The notes under the pieces are model-generated. The model made no database searches, was not told the origin of the DNA, and saw only the letters and a list, made by a program, of their open reading frames with translations. A stretch of 64,000 nt of DNA from the NCBI GenBank assembly GCA_002077045.2, contig KZ111208.1, positions 1 through 64,000 on the forward strand, written 5' to 3'. Source of the DNA: Rachicladosporium sp. CCFEE 5018. Its lineage: Eukaryota > Ascomycota > Dothideomycetes > Cladosporiales > Cladosporiaceae. Shown here in pieces: positions 43,872 through 55,233 of this stretch. The stretch's first letter is position 1. Every line of letters begins with the position of its first letter. The position numbers and the translations under genes were made by a program.

Positions 43872-45521
43872 ATGGCTCTCCGCCCTCCAGCAGAAGAAGA
43901 AGAACACCATCTACTCTCCAATGTTTCCTCTTCTGCAGGCAACAGTCTGCTCAGCACTTCCGACGATACAGCCTCTGAGTACGAACTTGAAGACGAGCCA
44001 CTTGACCACGAGAAGAGTTCCAAAGTCCCCGTGATACGCTCGCGAAGATGGCGACTACCATGGCGACGGAAACCGCGACGGAAGATGGGATCGACGGCTG
44101 CGTACTTCTCCATGGCGCCTGGGCGACGGCGAAGAGGCTGGGCGGTAAGGGCAGCGCAGTGTCTTATGCTGCTGCCCTATCTGGTCGGCATACTGGTGTT
44201 AGTCACGGGGTTGTTCTTCCCGAGTTACTCGCATCCTCCGAAACAGTATCTGGAGCTACGGAGTCGGATCGACGAGAGCGACAAGAGCGGAAGAGGGAAC
44301 CCAAACAACGAGAAGGTCTTCATCGCTACTAGTCTCTACGATCACGAGGGAGAGCTGCTTGGCGGAAAGTGGGGCGAAAACTTGCGCGAGCTGGTGGAGG
44401 TGCTGGGCGAGGACAACGTCTTCCTGAGCATATACGAGAATGATCCTAATGAGGGTGCAGAGGCTGCGCTGTTGGACTACGAAGCTGGTATGGCGGCGGA
44501 TAATGCTATCGTGTCTGAGCATCTGGATCTGGCCGCGCTATCGCACGTCACGACGCCCTCAGGAGCGAGCAGACTGAAGCGCATTGCCTTCCTGGCTGAG
44601 GTGCGCAACCGCGCGCTATTACCGTTGACAGACCTAGAATCCGTCGCGTCGAAGACGAAGTTCGATAAGCTCCTCTACGTCAACGACATCTACTTCAACC
44701 CTGCCGACGCAGCGAATTTGCTCTTCTCCACAAACCTCAATGGGACTACGAATCGGACTGACTACCGCGCAGCTTGCGCGGTGGACTTCATCAACCCGTT
44801 CAAGTTCTACGACACCTTCGCTACGAGAGACGCGGAGGGGAGTCAGATGGGCGTGCCCTTCTACCCTTGGTTCGCGAAGACGGGAGATGCGACGAGTCGA
44901 AATGACGTGCTGGCGCAAAAGGATGCTGTGAGGGTCAAGTCGTGTTGGGGAGGCATGGTGGCGTTCGAGGCGAAATGGTTTCAGCCACAGCTCCATACCC
45001 CAAGCGCTGCTCCGCCAGCAAAGTCTAAGACGGCAGTCACTCAGCCAGCCAACGATACGACGGGCCTTCGCTTCCGCGCCGAAACAGACACCTACTGGGA
45101 CGCCTCCGAATGCTGCCTCATCCACGCCGACCTCGCCTCACTCTCTGCTATCTCTCCAGATCCCGAAGACACAGGGATCTACACAAACCCCTACATTCGC
45201 GTCGCCTACACGCCCGCTACCCTTCGCTACCTCCCCTTCACGCGCCGCTTCGAGCGCCTCTACCCCTGGATCCACCATCTCATCAACCTGCTTGCAAACC
45301 GCCCTGGGTATAATCCAAGACGACTACAAGTAGAGGGCGATAAGGTTCGGGATGTGGTATGGAGTAAGGAGAAAGGGGTGTTTGAGAGTGTGGAACGGGT
45401 GGCGGGGGCTGGAGGGTTTTGTGGGGGACGGATGATGGAGTATCTCAGAGAAGGAGAGCTGAAGCAGGGGGAGGGAAAGTGGGGATTTGAGAAGGTGCCG
45501 CCGGAGGTGTTGGATAGTTGA
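43872..45521 (+). CDS. Glycosyltransferase family 69 (Cap59/Cmt1-like alpha-mannosyltransferase), 549 aa
   Basis: The gene is a single exon. ATG 43872 was chosen because codons further upstream in the frame are not ATG. The protein is a type II membrane protein: an acidic then Arg-rich cytosolic tail (to about 93), one transmembrane helix (about 95-117), and a lumenal catalytic region. GT69 signatures are EKVFIATSLYDHEGELLGGK, DNVFLSIYENDP, RIAFLAEVRNRALLPL, the acidic LLYVNDIYFNPADAANLL and SCWGGMVAFEAKWF. Family members such as cryptococcal Cmt1 transfer mannose in alpha-1,3 linkage using GDP-mannose in the Golgi and contribute to capsule or cell-wall glycans. The acceptor here is unknown. 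The C-terminal 60 residues are more variable. Confidence 0.9.
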   Translation: MALRPPAEEEEHHLLSNVSSSAGNSLLSTSDDTASEYELEDEPLDHEKSSKVPVIRSRRWRLPWRRKPRRKMGSTAAYFSMAPGRRRRGWAVRAAQCLMLLPYLVGILVLVTGLFFPSYSHPPKQYLELRSRIDESDKSGRGNPNNEKVFIATSLYDHEGELLGGKWGENLRELVEVLGEDNVFLSIYENDPNEGAEAALLDYEAGMAADNAIVSEHLDLAALSHVTTPSGASRLKRIAFLAEVRNRALLPLTDLESVASKTKFDKLLYVNDIYFNPADAANLLFSTNLNGTTNRTDYRAACAVDFINPFKFYDTFATRDAEGSQMGVPFYPWFAKTGDATSRNDVLAQKDAVRVKSCWGGMVAFEAKWFQPQLHTPSAAPPAKSKTAVTQPANDTTGLRFRAETDTYWDASECCLIHADLASLSAISPDPEDTGIYTNPYIRVAYTPATLRYLPFTRRFERLYPWIHHLINLLANRPGYNPRRLQVEGDKVRDVVWSKEKGVFESVERVAGAGGFCGGRMMEYLREGELKQGEGKWGFEKVPPEVLDS

Positions 45522-46123
45522 TGATGGGGAGTGAATGGGTATGTCTGGGCTATTTGGAGATCTTACCTACGGAGGAGAGGGGTTTAGTCGTTTTAGCGCT
45601 GGCGTTGGTGGTGCGTTTGGGACTTGGCATGCACACATCTCAGTTACCTATGATCATGCATAGCAGCCTGGTCTTCGCCAGGCATCTCCATCGACTCCTT
45701 CGGGATTTCTTACATATCGCGTGACACCGATTTCTTGATGCCGAATACTGTGATACACCGAAGAACGCCGATCTGCCCTGGTGTTCCGTGTTGGAAGCCC
45801 GCCTCCCCGGGTCACGCAAAGGGCGGCCTCAAATACCGTGGTACATACCAGCTGTCACACCCGTTGCGGTGCGACACTCCGACGGCGACGACTCCGGCGA
45901 AGGTGTGTGCGTGTGACTGGATCGGTTGGTGCACGACATGTGCGGGTGATGAACCTCGATGCGGACTTACTTGATGGTAACGAAATGGCGCACATGGGCG
46001 TGATAGTACCGTTGCTCGACAGGTGACGGTGTATCATGGCCGGTTTTTATATGTCTATATACCTACGTGATGTGTCAACCATCACCACATGGTGCGACTC
46101 CCCGCTAGGTTGCCTCGCAGAGC
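45522..46123. other. convergent 3' intergenic region
   Basis: The gap lies between the GT69 and FHIP stop codons. It is GC-rich in places with short frames only. No gene is supported. Confidence 0.5.
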
Positions 46124-48634
46124 TCATGCCCTAGTCCTGCCGACACTGACCTCCCTATCCCCCAATACTGCGGCTCTGGCCTGTATGATGGCTGCAATCT
46201 CGAGCACGAACTCTTGTAGCACGATCACGTTCGTCAAGACGTGGTTCAGTGTAGCCGTCCTCGGACCGGCTTCGCTGTCCGATGATGAAGGAAAAGTAAG
46301 GACCTGCATCAAAATATCTGTAGTCGACGGACTCTCTGGCGGAGGTGGTAGGAAGAGCGATGCCTTCGCTGCTGATGGCGAGGCTCCAGAGCTCGTATCG
46401 TCAGATGCTGGAACGCGAGCAGGTGAGTCACCCCGTGATACTGATATGATACTGTGGCCTGACGCTTCCGCATTCGCATCATGATACGCAAGCACTGAGC
46501 TCGAAGTCACATCAGTCATCGACGCGTTGACATCCGCAGCTTGTAGCATGTGTTTACGCCCGGAAATGAGCTGGTCGAGGTTCGGAATGTCTTGACGTAC
46601 TCCATCCAGCTCAGCTGTGAGGCTGAGAAGGATGCTATGAAGTCTAGGCAGCTGTGCGGCGTGGTCATCGGGCCAGATTGGCGTACGATAGTCTTTCTCC
46701 AAGGCAGCAAGTTCGTCGCTCTCATCATTGGTGAGGTGTTTCTGCCACGATCGCTGAGTGACAGCATGCTGTGGCTCAGCATACGCGTAACATGCGGGAT
46801 CGAGGCAAAACCAACCGTTGAGACACAATGGCGTACACAAGGCAACAGACGCTAATGCCTGTGTTAGCGCTAAGTTGCCATCGACACTGTTGCTCCAAAA
46901 CGTGCTCAGTTGTGCCGAGATCAAGCGCATGGAGTTGTCACCACTAGGCAGCGTATAGCTGTTCGAGGCAGCTTCGTCCAATCGCGTGCCAGACGTCGTA
47001 TCTGGAAGCTGCGCTTCGATAGCTGTACGGGCGTCGTCGATAAGGTCGATGAACGCATCATCGAGTGCCTGATCGTGCAATGGGGCCGCTATCTGGGCGT
47101 ACTTGCCTACCTCGAGATGCAAGGCTCCTGCAGTCCGAGTCAGGTCTTGAGGCTTCGTAGGTTGGACACCGAGTAGTGTGCCAAATGCATAGCGAGGCTG
47201 ACGGATCAGTATCGTCGTAAACAGGCGAAGTGCGGCATAGACAGTCTGGTCGTTGCTAGAGGTCAGGCTACTGCGAATCAAGTCCACAAGGTTGAACAAG
47301 GCTGGCTCCACAGCTTCTTCGGGATTCTTTGGGGCCGTGATGAACAACAGACTTTGCCTCCGCTTCACGGCTGTAGGCGATCGAGGTGGCATCGCCGGTC
47401 TTCGTGGCGTTGTAGGCCTTGCCTCTGGCGTTGATGCAGATGGAATCGCCAACAGATATGTGAGGATGCTGTGGACCAGATCAGGGTAGTCCAAAGCTTG
47501 CAATATAGTGTTTACGTAAGTCAAGACTGCGATAGACGAGCCAGCGTCTGCGTCGCTCGACTGCAAGATCGAAGGGTAGAGCAGCTGCTGTAGAAACAAT
47601 ATCTGGAAGTGATCGAGTAAAGTCTGCTTCACATCTGCACTCCGACAGTGATCGAGAACATCCTGCCAGAACGCGAGGTAAGAGAGAAACGTCGCGACAT
47701 GAGCCTGGTGCCTCTCCGAGAAGGCAGACTCTGCAGTCGCCCGCGGATGCGTAGTGCTGTAGTCACTCATAGCAAGCACGGCGGGCAGCGTTGCATCGGG
47801 ATGCAATATGCTAAGCTCGCGCGAAAGCTGACTATACAATGCACCGAGCCCAGAAGCCATCAGTGTTGGCAGATCGCTCGACACGACCCACTCCTCTAGA
47901 TCGACAGACCTCCCGGTAGCCTCAAAGATGTACAGCAAGCCGGTCCTCGCAAAGTCACCGATGCGACCTTCGTGATGCACCCGTCCCATCAGGAGGTAGC
48001 AAAGTGGGAAGTCGTCTTTCTGGGTAATACCCACGAATGACTTCTTCTCCCTCACAAAGACGTCCTCGAGCTCGGGCTTCGCAGTGGAAGCAAACCAGAC
48101 TGGTAGGATATTTGGTTCCAGACGTATCTTCGCGGCGATGGAGAAGAGCAGCTCGAGTACGGAAGTCTCTGTCTCGACTTCGAGCAATATGCTGCCGCTA
48201 TCAAGCAGTCTCGTGACTAAGCGCATCAGACTCTTCGCGAAGGACTGGCTTGACAGAAAGTCCTCTTCGTCGCTGTCGACGAGTGTCGACAAAAGCTCAA
48301 CAGTAGTGTGAATGACACCTTCATGATGACTTATCACTGCGACTCGCGAGACTAGTGCGTGTATCTGCTGACCCGCTGCATACTGCAAGCAAAGATGCGG
48401 CGACGGTGCTCTAGACTCATCCCGGATCAATCGTGCGAGGCGAGTGAAGAGCTTCTGAAGCTCAGCGACTGTGATGCCATCCCTTGCGAGGTTCCGAGGT
48501 TGGTCACACAGGTGCTGGACCTGGGCATATGCTTTCTTGAATCGTGCTAGGCGAGCATTCGGGTCTGATGCACTTGAGGAAGGAACTCGTTTCTGGGGTG
48601 CTGGGCTGCCGATCAGCCGTGACCAGAAGTCCAT
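46124..48634 (-). CDS. fhipA: FHIP (FTS-Hook-FHIP complex, RAI16-like) protein, 836 aa
   Basis: The gene is a single exon. ATG 48632-48634 gives MDFWSRLIGSPAPQKR, the expected family start; upstream codons are open but not conserved-looking. The RAI16-like region spans about 20-430, with helical segments such as LLYIFEATGRSVDLEEWVVS, FLSYLAFWQDVLDHCRS and FLQQLLYPSILQSSD. A disordered insert (about 455-480) precedes a second helical part, and the tail (about 730-800) is Ser/Asp-rich. FHIP proteins join FTS and Hook to connect dynein with early endosomes; in Aspergillus nidulans FhipA serves this role in hyphal long-distance transport. A broken copy of codons about 305-362 lies at 23.9 kb in the same window. 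Confidence 0.88.
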   Translation of the reverse strand: MDFWSRLIGSPAPQKRVPSSSASDPNARLARFKKAYAQVQHLCDQPRNLARDGITVAELQKLFTRLARLIRDESRAPSPHLCLQYAAGQQIHALVSRVAVISHHEGVIHTTVELLSTLVDSDEEDFLSSQSFAKSLMRLVTRLLDSGSILLEVETETSVLELLFSIAAKIRLEPNILPVWFASTAKPELEDVFVREKKSFVGITQKDDFPLCYLLMGRVHHEGRIGDFARTGLLYIFEATGRSVDLEEWVVSSDLPTLMASGLGALYSQLSRELSILHPDATLPAVLAMSDYSTTHPRATAESAFSERHQAHVATFLSYLAFWQDVLDHCRSADVKQTLLDHFQILFLQQLLYPSILQSSDADAGSSIAVLTYVNTILQALDYPDLVHSILTYLLAIPSASTPEARPTTPRRPAMPPRSPTAVKRRQSLLFITAPKNPEEAVEPALFNLVDLIRSSLTSSNDQTVYAALRLFTTILIRQPRYAFGTLLGVQPTKPQDLTRTAGALHLEVGKYAQIAAPLHDQALDDAFIDLIDDARTAIEAQLPDTTSGTRLDEAASNSYTLPSGDNSMRLISAQLSTFWSNSVDGNLALTQALASVALCTPLCLNGWFCLDPACYAYAEPQHAVTQRSWQKHLTNDESDELAALEKDYRTPIWPDDHAAQLPRLHSILLSLTAELDGVRQDIPNLDQLISGRKHMLQAADVNASMTDVTSSSVLAYHDANAEASGHSIISVSRGDSPARVPASDDTSSGASPSAAKASLFLPPPPESPSTTDILMQVLTFPSSSDSEAGPRTATLNHVLTNVIVLQEFVLEIAAIIQARAAVLGDREVSVGRTRA

Positions 48635-51600
48635 GTTGCGTACTCGAGCATTGTTGCCGGCGTTGGCAGAGATGTTTAAGTCGTCGTTCGGCAAGTGCTG
48701 GGCTATCAATCGCGCAGGTTGTTGAATCTGCAGGTATGTTTCCTTGGAAGGGCCGGGCGAAGCTGAAACAAGGGAAGCCTGAGGCCCTACGAAAGTCTTG
48801 GCGTTGTGAACGATCCCGTGCAATGCACACAAGATACCCTATATGGACTACATTCCAATCTTCATTGACTGCTGCATATCACATTTGGTGCACCACTACT
48901 TACATGCTCAAGCTCGTAGGTCAAGGTGCTGTGTCTTCCGTAAGCGCGAAATATGCCCTGGACGCACGAGACCCGGACTCTTCAACCGAGACTCTGACAT
49001 TGCATTACTGTGGTATCTGACCCCTGAAACATTACAGCCTCTTTCGACCACTAATGACGGCATCCACTTGACTACTGTACCAAGTTCAGGGTAGTGTAGC
49101 CTCGTTTCGTCTGGTGTACAGGCTTGTCAAACAGACCAATTGTACAACAATGTCGGTTGCACTCTATGCGGGTGCTTGCCTAGTTGCCTTGCCTTAGCGT
49201 ATCTGCAGGCGTTCATCGAGGCGTGAGCACCTGCAGGCGTCTCATCACTCATTCACCGGCTCGGACACCATCACTTCAATGGTCAACTGAGGTGGCTCCA
49301 GTTGAATGGTCATTGGTACTCTGTCTCTGAGTTCCGCTGGCTTTTTGATCGACGACCTTTGAAAGCTAGTGGAGTTCAGGCACAGCACTGTCGCCTTTCA
49401 CGACTGCAGAGAATGAGCCGTCATGCATGGACTGCCAGCCGCATGGCACGAGGCTGGTCGAGACCTGGACACTGCTCTAAATGATACCCATATGCAACCG
49501 ACGGAGCGCATCCACGTATCAGGCTACTCCGCCATGACTGCACGCTACTCCGAGACCAAGTTAAGGCGTTCTGAGGCCATCGTTGATGATCCCGCTGGAT
49601 CGCAATCTCAGCGCATATAGGAAGCCTACCAATGCCTCAATCGGAATGTCTCGGTGGGTGAGCCGTCAAGGGTGCGTAGCTCCTCGTATCTCCTTTGAGT
49701 GTCATCGAGTGCCGGCATTTGATACCATGGCAAGGCGTTACGCAATGGTGGCGTGTTCGCCCGTTCATGGCTCTACTCGATCGAAGCCTGAAGGTGAGAT
49801 CTTCACTCCCCCTCGCCTAAGGTATCGCGACGGCCTTCGGCCCAACTGTTCGATGTCATCACACGAGTACAAGCACGCCCAACCAGTGGCTGCAAACGCT
49901 GGATCACCTTCATAGGGCAGCATCTGGTAGACTTTCGACCGCTTGGCGCCGACACGAATGGGTCCCGTTCGATATGAGCCGCGCCAATACGGCGTATGGA
50001 GTGCCGGAGCGGACTGGGCTCTGGATGAAACGGATCTCTTGCGTACAGGCATACCAGGACAAGGAATTACCAGAGGAGAGCTGAGTATAGCAATTCACGG
50101 GCGTCAAGCACAACTGGGCGCGTGAATTGAACCGTGAGGCTGATAATGCCGACCGTAGAAAGCATTGCTGCCTCGCAAGCGTGACGCTGAGAGATACCAC
50201 ACAGCATTTGAGGTCTTGCGAAGATTCGGCAGTATGCGATGCGCTGCTCGCGGCATAATCACTGGCTCATAGCGGACGAGGCGATATCGGTGGCTATCTG
50301 GCCATGGATATCCACGACGCACGGCTGAGACTTGCGCCCGCAAGTGAACATACCTCGCATGGTTGACGCCGATGATTGGTACTGAATCTCGCTGTGAGTG
50401 ATAGACGTTGCCTCTTGTGCTGTGCTGGTCTAGACAACAGCTGAGAATAGTGAGTCGCCAAGCCGCATTGCCTTCAGAGAGCAGATTGGGGGTTGCGGCT
50501 GAGGTCTTTGGCTCGGCCCAAAGATCAAAGTGTACTCTGCTCGTATTGTCGTTACGCCGCGCACGTCTACGTAACGAGCTTCAGCAAAGGATTCCAACAG
50601 GCGGCCCTAAGTACACTGAGTCATGTGTGTCATATCGAGGGCCTTGGTCAAGTGTCGACCCACATGCTGTTCGCCATGTCGAACAGATGCACGACTTCAT
50701 GTTTGTCTTTAAGATACGGATGGAATCCGGCTTCAAAAGCGCAGTGCTGCAGCCAGCCGTGCTGTGCTCACGTCTCATATAATCGCCTCGAAGCGGTGCA
50801 GCAGCACTGATAGACATATGCTAGCGTTGGACTGGCAACGTTGCGTGACAATAAAGCGCAGTAATACATCACATGATGAAAACATGAACGTCGAAATCGA
50901 GAATGTCTGTACGAGGCCGTGATGTAGACCCCGAAACGCAATCTCGCGGGAGAAAGAGGCAAAGAAGGCAACCATGCGGACGAGTGGCTTGCATGGGGCC
51001 GGGACATAAGCGCGAGGTAGGGCGGCCTCCGTCACGCTCTATTTCGTTTGAAGCTCATCATTGCATCCACAAAATCGGACCAGCCTCACAATAAGGCATC
51101 TCGCTCGCATGCTCTGAGTATATGCTGCGAGAGCTGCTCTAATTTCCTGGGACTTTCCTTCATCAGAAACAGAAACGAACTGCGTGCCCGCCACACTCTG
51201 CGCATGGTGAGTTGATCCCCGCACGGCGCCGACCAACGACTTCATCCAGTTCTACGCCAGAACATTCCCATGTGGTTGCTATTAAGGATCTCGAAAACAC
51301 AAGCATACGCAATGTCATTCTATCAATCACGATCGGGTTGCAGCTGACTCTTTGGTAGTCTCAGGAAGAATCCGCATACATCCGGCGAAAAGACAGTACA
51401 GTCGTCGTCAGATAAGCATGCAAAGAGCCGAAGCTGCTCAGGCACGTCATTACGATGGAGTATTGGGTGTCCACAGCTCTCGTGCCTTTGAGCCTGCGTT
51501 GGATGCTCGACGTCGCAATGTAGCACGTGACGACTCACGTTCTCCGCTTGCCGCCGGCTCTGCCGGTGAGAGCCGCGAGGCCGCCACCAGGCAGGGTGTG

Positions 51601-51782
51601 ATGTGTCACGATGCCATGTAAGTCATAAGCACTCTCTGCCTCGCCACTGCCGACGGCGCCTTCAAGGAAGATGTGCTTGGTCACACTGTGTAGCCTATCT
51701 AACAGGTACAAATAGTAATGGTGAAGCTGGTGCTTTTACTTATGAAACTTCTTCGCCGTCAACAACGTCCAGCCCTCGAGTG
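48635..51782. other. 3.1-kb gene-poor interval
   Basis: It contains the FHIP promoter side and the upstream region of the Est1-domain gene, including a possible upstream exon (see that entry). Many short frames occur on both strands without recognisable motifs. No repeat, transposon or RNA gene was found. Confidence 0.45.
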
Positions 51783-54299
51783 ATGCATGACGAGCTTTGC
51801 GATGGACACACACCGCCGTCCGATGCATCTCATGGTAGCTGCGGCTCTTGGAATTCATCGCCCGAAGCGCCAAATATCGATGCTTTGCGCCTGAGGACCG
51901 AGACGCCTCCTGGTCTGGATGCTGCAGGAACATACGGGCTTCAACCTGCTGTCAGTACCGCTTGCAAGCGATGTGCTGATGACGAACCGGAGCATAGAGC
52001 ATTCAAGAGATCTCCTAGTTGTGATCCCGGCTATGGGCCCAACCATGGGCAACGTAGCATTGCACCACATCGAAGGGCTGTCGTCCATGCACCATCGCAT
52101 GCTACACATGTGAAGCCAGAAGCTGCGCAAGGCTCTATGGTGTCGAGATGTGGGTTAAGTAGCGCCGTGCCACTCACCAAGAGGCAAGCCTTGGACTTCA
52201 TCGTCCAGCATAATGACTCTGGGTATGGTACTAAGGACTGTCTTGGACCAGCACACTTGGAGCGTGACTATGATCGCCACCCGCGGAGGGAACATGGGCG
52301 TCCCGATGACTATGACAGGATATCTCAGGGCTGTGTGACTTCCACTGGCCGCGGCAAAAGAGCGGTGCCGTTGACAGATCAGTACTTGACGTCGATGCGT
52401 GCTCAACCCGAGACCATCCCAATCTCCCGAGAGCAGCTTGCCGTCGAGGTCAAAGGGATCTACGCTGGACTGGTCATGGTAGAGGCTAAGTGTGTCAACA
52501 TCGACAATCAGAAGGCAGCAGACCTACAAGAGACCTTGACTCCGGAACAGTGGCAAGCTCTCATCGCCCTTCATCGCACCTTACTTTACGAACACCATGA
52601 CTTTCTCATGGCCACCCAGCACCCAGCGGCTACTCCGGCACTGCGTGGACTAGCTACGAAGTATTGTATGCCTGCTCGGATGTGGAAACACGGCATCCAT
52701 GCATTCCTCGAAGTACTCCGTCATCGCAGACCACAATCACAGGAGTACATGCTGTCGTTTATATATCTTGCGTACCAGATGATGGCCCTTTTACTTGAGA
52801 CTGTACCTGGCTTTACCGATACCTGGACAGAGTGTCTCGGCGATTTGGCTCGCTACCGCATGGCGATCGAGGAAGACAAGGAGTCGCATGCTGCCTGGGG
52901 TGATGTCGCGCGTAGCTGGTACCAGATGGCTTCCGACAGGCATCCTGCAGTGGGGCGTCTATATCATCACCTTGGGATCTTGCAGCGACCTTCACTGTGC
53001 AAGCTCTATTACTACTCTAGGTCCTTGACATCTGTTATTCCGTTCTACAACGCCAGGGAGTCACTCACCACGCTTTGCGCCCCGATATTGAAGGATGACC
53101 AGGCTCTCAAGAACGGCAGCCACTCTGCTGAGGCCATGTCTATCTGCTTTCATGCTCGGGTGTTCGAAGGGAAGTCCGAAGAGCTGATCATTCGCGACGG
53201 CAGCGTCGCGCTCGAGCTTCTCAACAAGCAGCCCAGCATCAAGATCGCCTCCTACGGCGTGCACCTTGTCATCACCAGCATCGCCGCCCTCTTCAGCTTT
53301 GGCGCACCCGAGAATCACTACCGCCAAATGTTCGATAACGCCCTGAACTACCAGATTCACGTCAATCGATTCGACTCTCCAACCCCTCAGAATTACGTTT
53401 TCGGCAGATTCTTGGATATTTCGCGTGCGATACGGCCTTTTCCTTTCGTTACTGATTTCCTATACACTGTCATTAATACGGTGGTACGTCGGCAGCCGTC
53501 GAAACTCGACATTCAGGACTTGCTACCGTCCCTTCACATCTCACTCGCCTGGCTCTCGGCGATCCATACCTTGCGCTCTCGCTTCCAGCCCAATGACCCG
53601 CTGCTGGACACAATCACTCATTTGATCGATGATACTCGACTGGACTGGTCCGCGGTGGCGGAATTTCTCAATGCGACGGCTGCGATCTACCCGATCACGT
53701 CTCGCATTGAGCTGTTCGCCCGCCAGGGTATGTTCCCCACAGGTGGCAAGCCACTGAACGAGGACTACTCGATACGAGGACTCGTGTGGGCGCAGTGGTA
53801 CTTCTCGGCTGAGTGGTTCGCTGGTATGGAAGACGACGATGGGTCGCGGGCGCTCGATGATACCGAGAAGAAGACCGCACGCGCTGAGCGCACTATCTGG
53901 CTCGGCTTGAGAATGGCGAGGCAGCATGGGTGCTTCCTAAGATACGATGAGTCGACGAAGCGCTTTTCTGCGGCGTCAACGACCTCCACGGTCACTGTCA
54001 AGACCGAGACCACTTTGTCCTCTCGTGCAAGCTCGACTTCGCCTCGTGCGTCGACGAGGTCATCGCTTGGGAGCGACTTCGTCCTCGTCTCGCAGCCTTC
54101 TTCGCCACCTGCGGGGCTGACATACGCAAACGTCGCCGCCGGGACAACATCAAACACCACGTCTGGCAGGCGCACGCTCAACACAGCGCCGGCTAAGTTG
54201 CAGGTCAAGCGCGAGCACTCCTCGCAGAGCAAAGTCAGCAAGCGCTGCTCAGACGCATGTGTCAAGGTAAAGCTTGAGGAAGGGATGGAGGTAAATTGA
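51783..54299 (+). CDS. Est1-type DNA/RNA-binding domain protein, about 838 aa
   Basis: ATG 51783 is the first in-frame ATG of a frame open from 51603. A GTAAGT donor at 51618 and a CAG acceptor at 51705 could add a tiny first exon starting at ATG 51611, giving 866 aa, but the branch site is unconvincing. Residues 1-210 are disordered. From about 210 the sequence is helical, with AVEVKGIYAGLVMVEAKCVN and then the Est1/SMG7-like TPR core: HAFLEVLRHR, EYMLSFIYLAYQMMALLLET, ECLGDLARYRMAIE, and SDRHPAVGRLYHHLGILQRP. The tail is Ser/Thr-rich. This matches a fungal family with the Est1 DNA/RNA-binding domain, related to EST1A/SMG7 proteins of telomere and mRNA-decay biology. Filamentous fungi often have several copies whose roles are uncertain, so a telomere role should not be assumed. 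Confidence 0.82.
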   Translation: MHDELCDGHTPPSDASHGSCGSWNSSPEAPNIDALRLRTETPPGLDAAGTYGLQPAVSTACKRCADDEPEHRAFKRSPSCDPGYGPNHGQRSIAPHRRAVVHAPSHATHVKPEAAQGSMVSRCGLSSAVPLTKRQALDFIVQHNDSGYGTKDCLGPAHLERDYDRHPRREHGRPDDYDRISQGCVTSTGRGKRAVPLTDQYLTSMRAQPETIPISREQLAVEVKGIYAGLVMVEAKCVNIDNQKAADLQETLTPEQWQALIALHRTLLYEHHDFLMATQHPAATPALRGLATKYCMPARMWKHGIHAFLEVLRHRRPQSQEYMLSFIYLAYQMMALLLETVPGFTDTWTECLGDLARYRMAIEEDKESHAAWGDVARSWYQMASDRHPAVGRLYHHLGILQRPSLCKLYYYSRSLTSVIPFYNARESLTTLCAPILKDDQALKNGSHSAEAMSICFHARVFEGKSEELIIRDGSVALELLNKQPSIKIASYGVHLVITSIAALFSFGAPENHYRQMFDNALNYQIHVNRFDSPTPQNYVFGRFLDISRAIRPFPFVTDFLYTVINTVVRRQPSKLDIQDLLPSLHISLAWLSAIHTLRSRFQPNDPLLDTITHLIDDTRLDWSAVAEFLNATAAIYPITSRIELFARQGMFPTGGKPLNEDYSIRGLVWAQWYFSAEWFAGMEDDDGSRALDDTEKKTARAERTIWLGLRMARQHGCFLRYDESTKRFSAASTTSTVTVKTETTLSSRASSTSPRASTRSSLGSDFVLVSQPSSPPAGLTYANVAAGTTSNTTSGRRTLNTAPAKLQVKREHSSQSKVSKRCSDACVKVKLEEGMEVN

Positions 54300-55233
54300 T
54301 ACGTGCCAGGTCTTCGCCGCAACCGTTGCAGTGCCTTTCGGATGTATTGGGCGGGAGCCTTGCAAGTTTTGTGGGTGGAGACTCTTGTCCTTGTGGTTGT
54401 GGATCGGGGAGATCCAGAGCAGACGTACGAGCTCTGGGTCGAGGAGGTGTCTGTAAATGTTGTACGTCAGATAGTTGTGTACATGGAGATCACGGACTTC
54501 AGGGACTCTAGTGACTTCAGTCTGTATGACAATCCCAACGCTGCTGTGAATTATATGCTGCGAGTGGGAACAAGGCAACCATATGAGTGCGCGGAGCGTT
54601 GACAGACGCGGATACTCTAGTCGCTTAGGAAACGCGCTGCCTCGCCGAATTGAGATGCCAGGCGGTGTTAGTAAGCCCATGGCTGCAAAGCGCATTCGGC
54701 TTGCACGTCGTGGACGGGCAGACTGCATGGAAGATGTCAGTCCGCAAATTCAGATGACAGCAAAGTATGCCATCGCGGAGACGCGAATTACGAGATAGCC
54801 GGCGCGAGGCAAACATTGAGGCTCGCGGGCGAGTGAGATCGACTCTGGGAGGCAAATGGTGCGGACTGCCTTTGACTGCTAATAACACCCATGCAATGCA
54901 GTCGTGGCAGCCACCATGGCGGTGGGCAGCTTCGTGCTAGATGCGGTCCGTGCGTGACCAGGAGAAGCGAACACAATTGGCCCGGCTGTGTCACTTCGGT
55001 GCTCGTCGGCAGACAGCTATGGGCCTGGCCTGCTGCTACACTCCAATTCAGTGCCAACTTCGCCCCGTATATAAGGCCCAAAGCCTGCCGCCGATGAAGT
55101 CTGCGTTTCTGCATTCAATCCGTCTTTCAAACGTCAATAGTGATCGTCCGGCTGCTTTGTAGCTTGCGGTTTGGCTTCAAGACCGCCTCCGCAGCAGTAT
55201 TTACTCTCTGTACCTGTCGTCACCCTTGCCATC
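54300..55233. promoter_or_regulatory. Interval upstream of family copy B
   Basis: A clear TATA box (TATATAAG, 55068-55075) lies about 165 nt before the copy B start codon. Overlapping short frames at 54249-54728 minus and 54303-54602 plus show no family motif. Confidence 0.5.

Noticed and set aside
51611..51782. Extended N-terminus of the Est1-domain protein through a 7-nt first exon
   Set aside because: Donor and acceptor fit and the phase works, but no plausible branch site is present, so the later ATG was kept as the default start.
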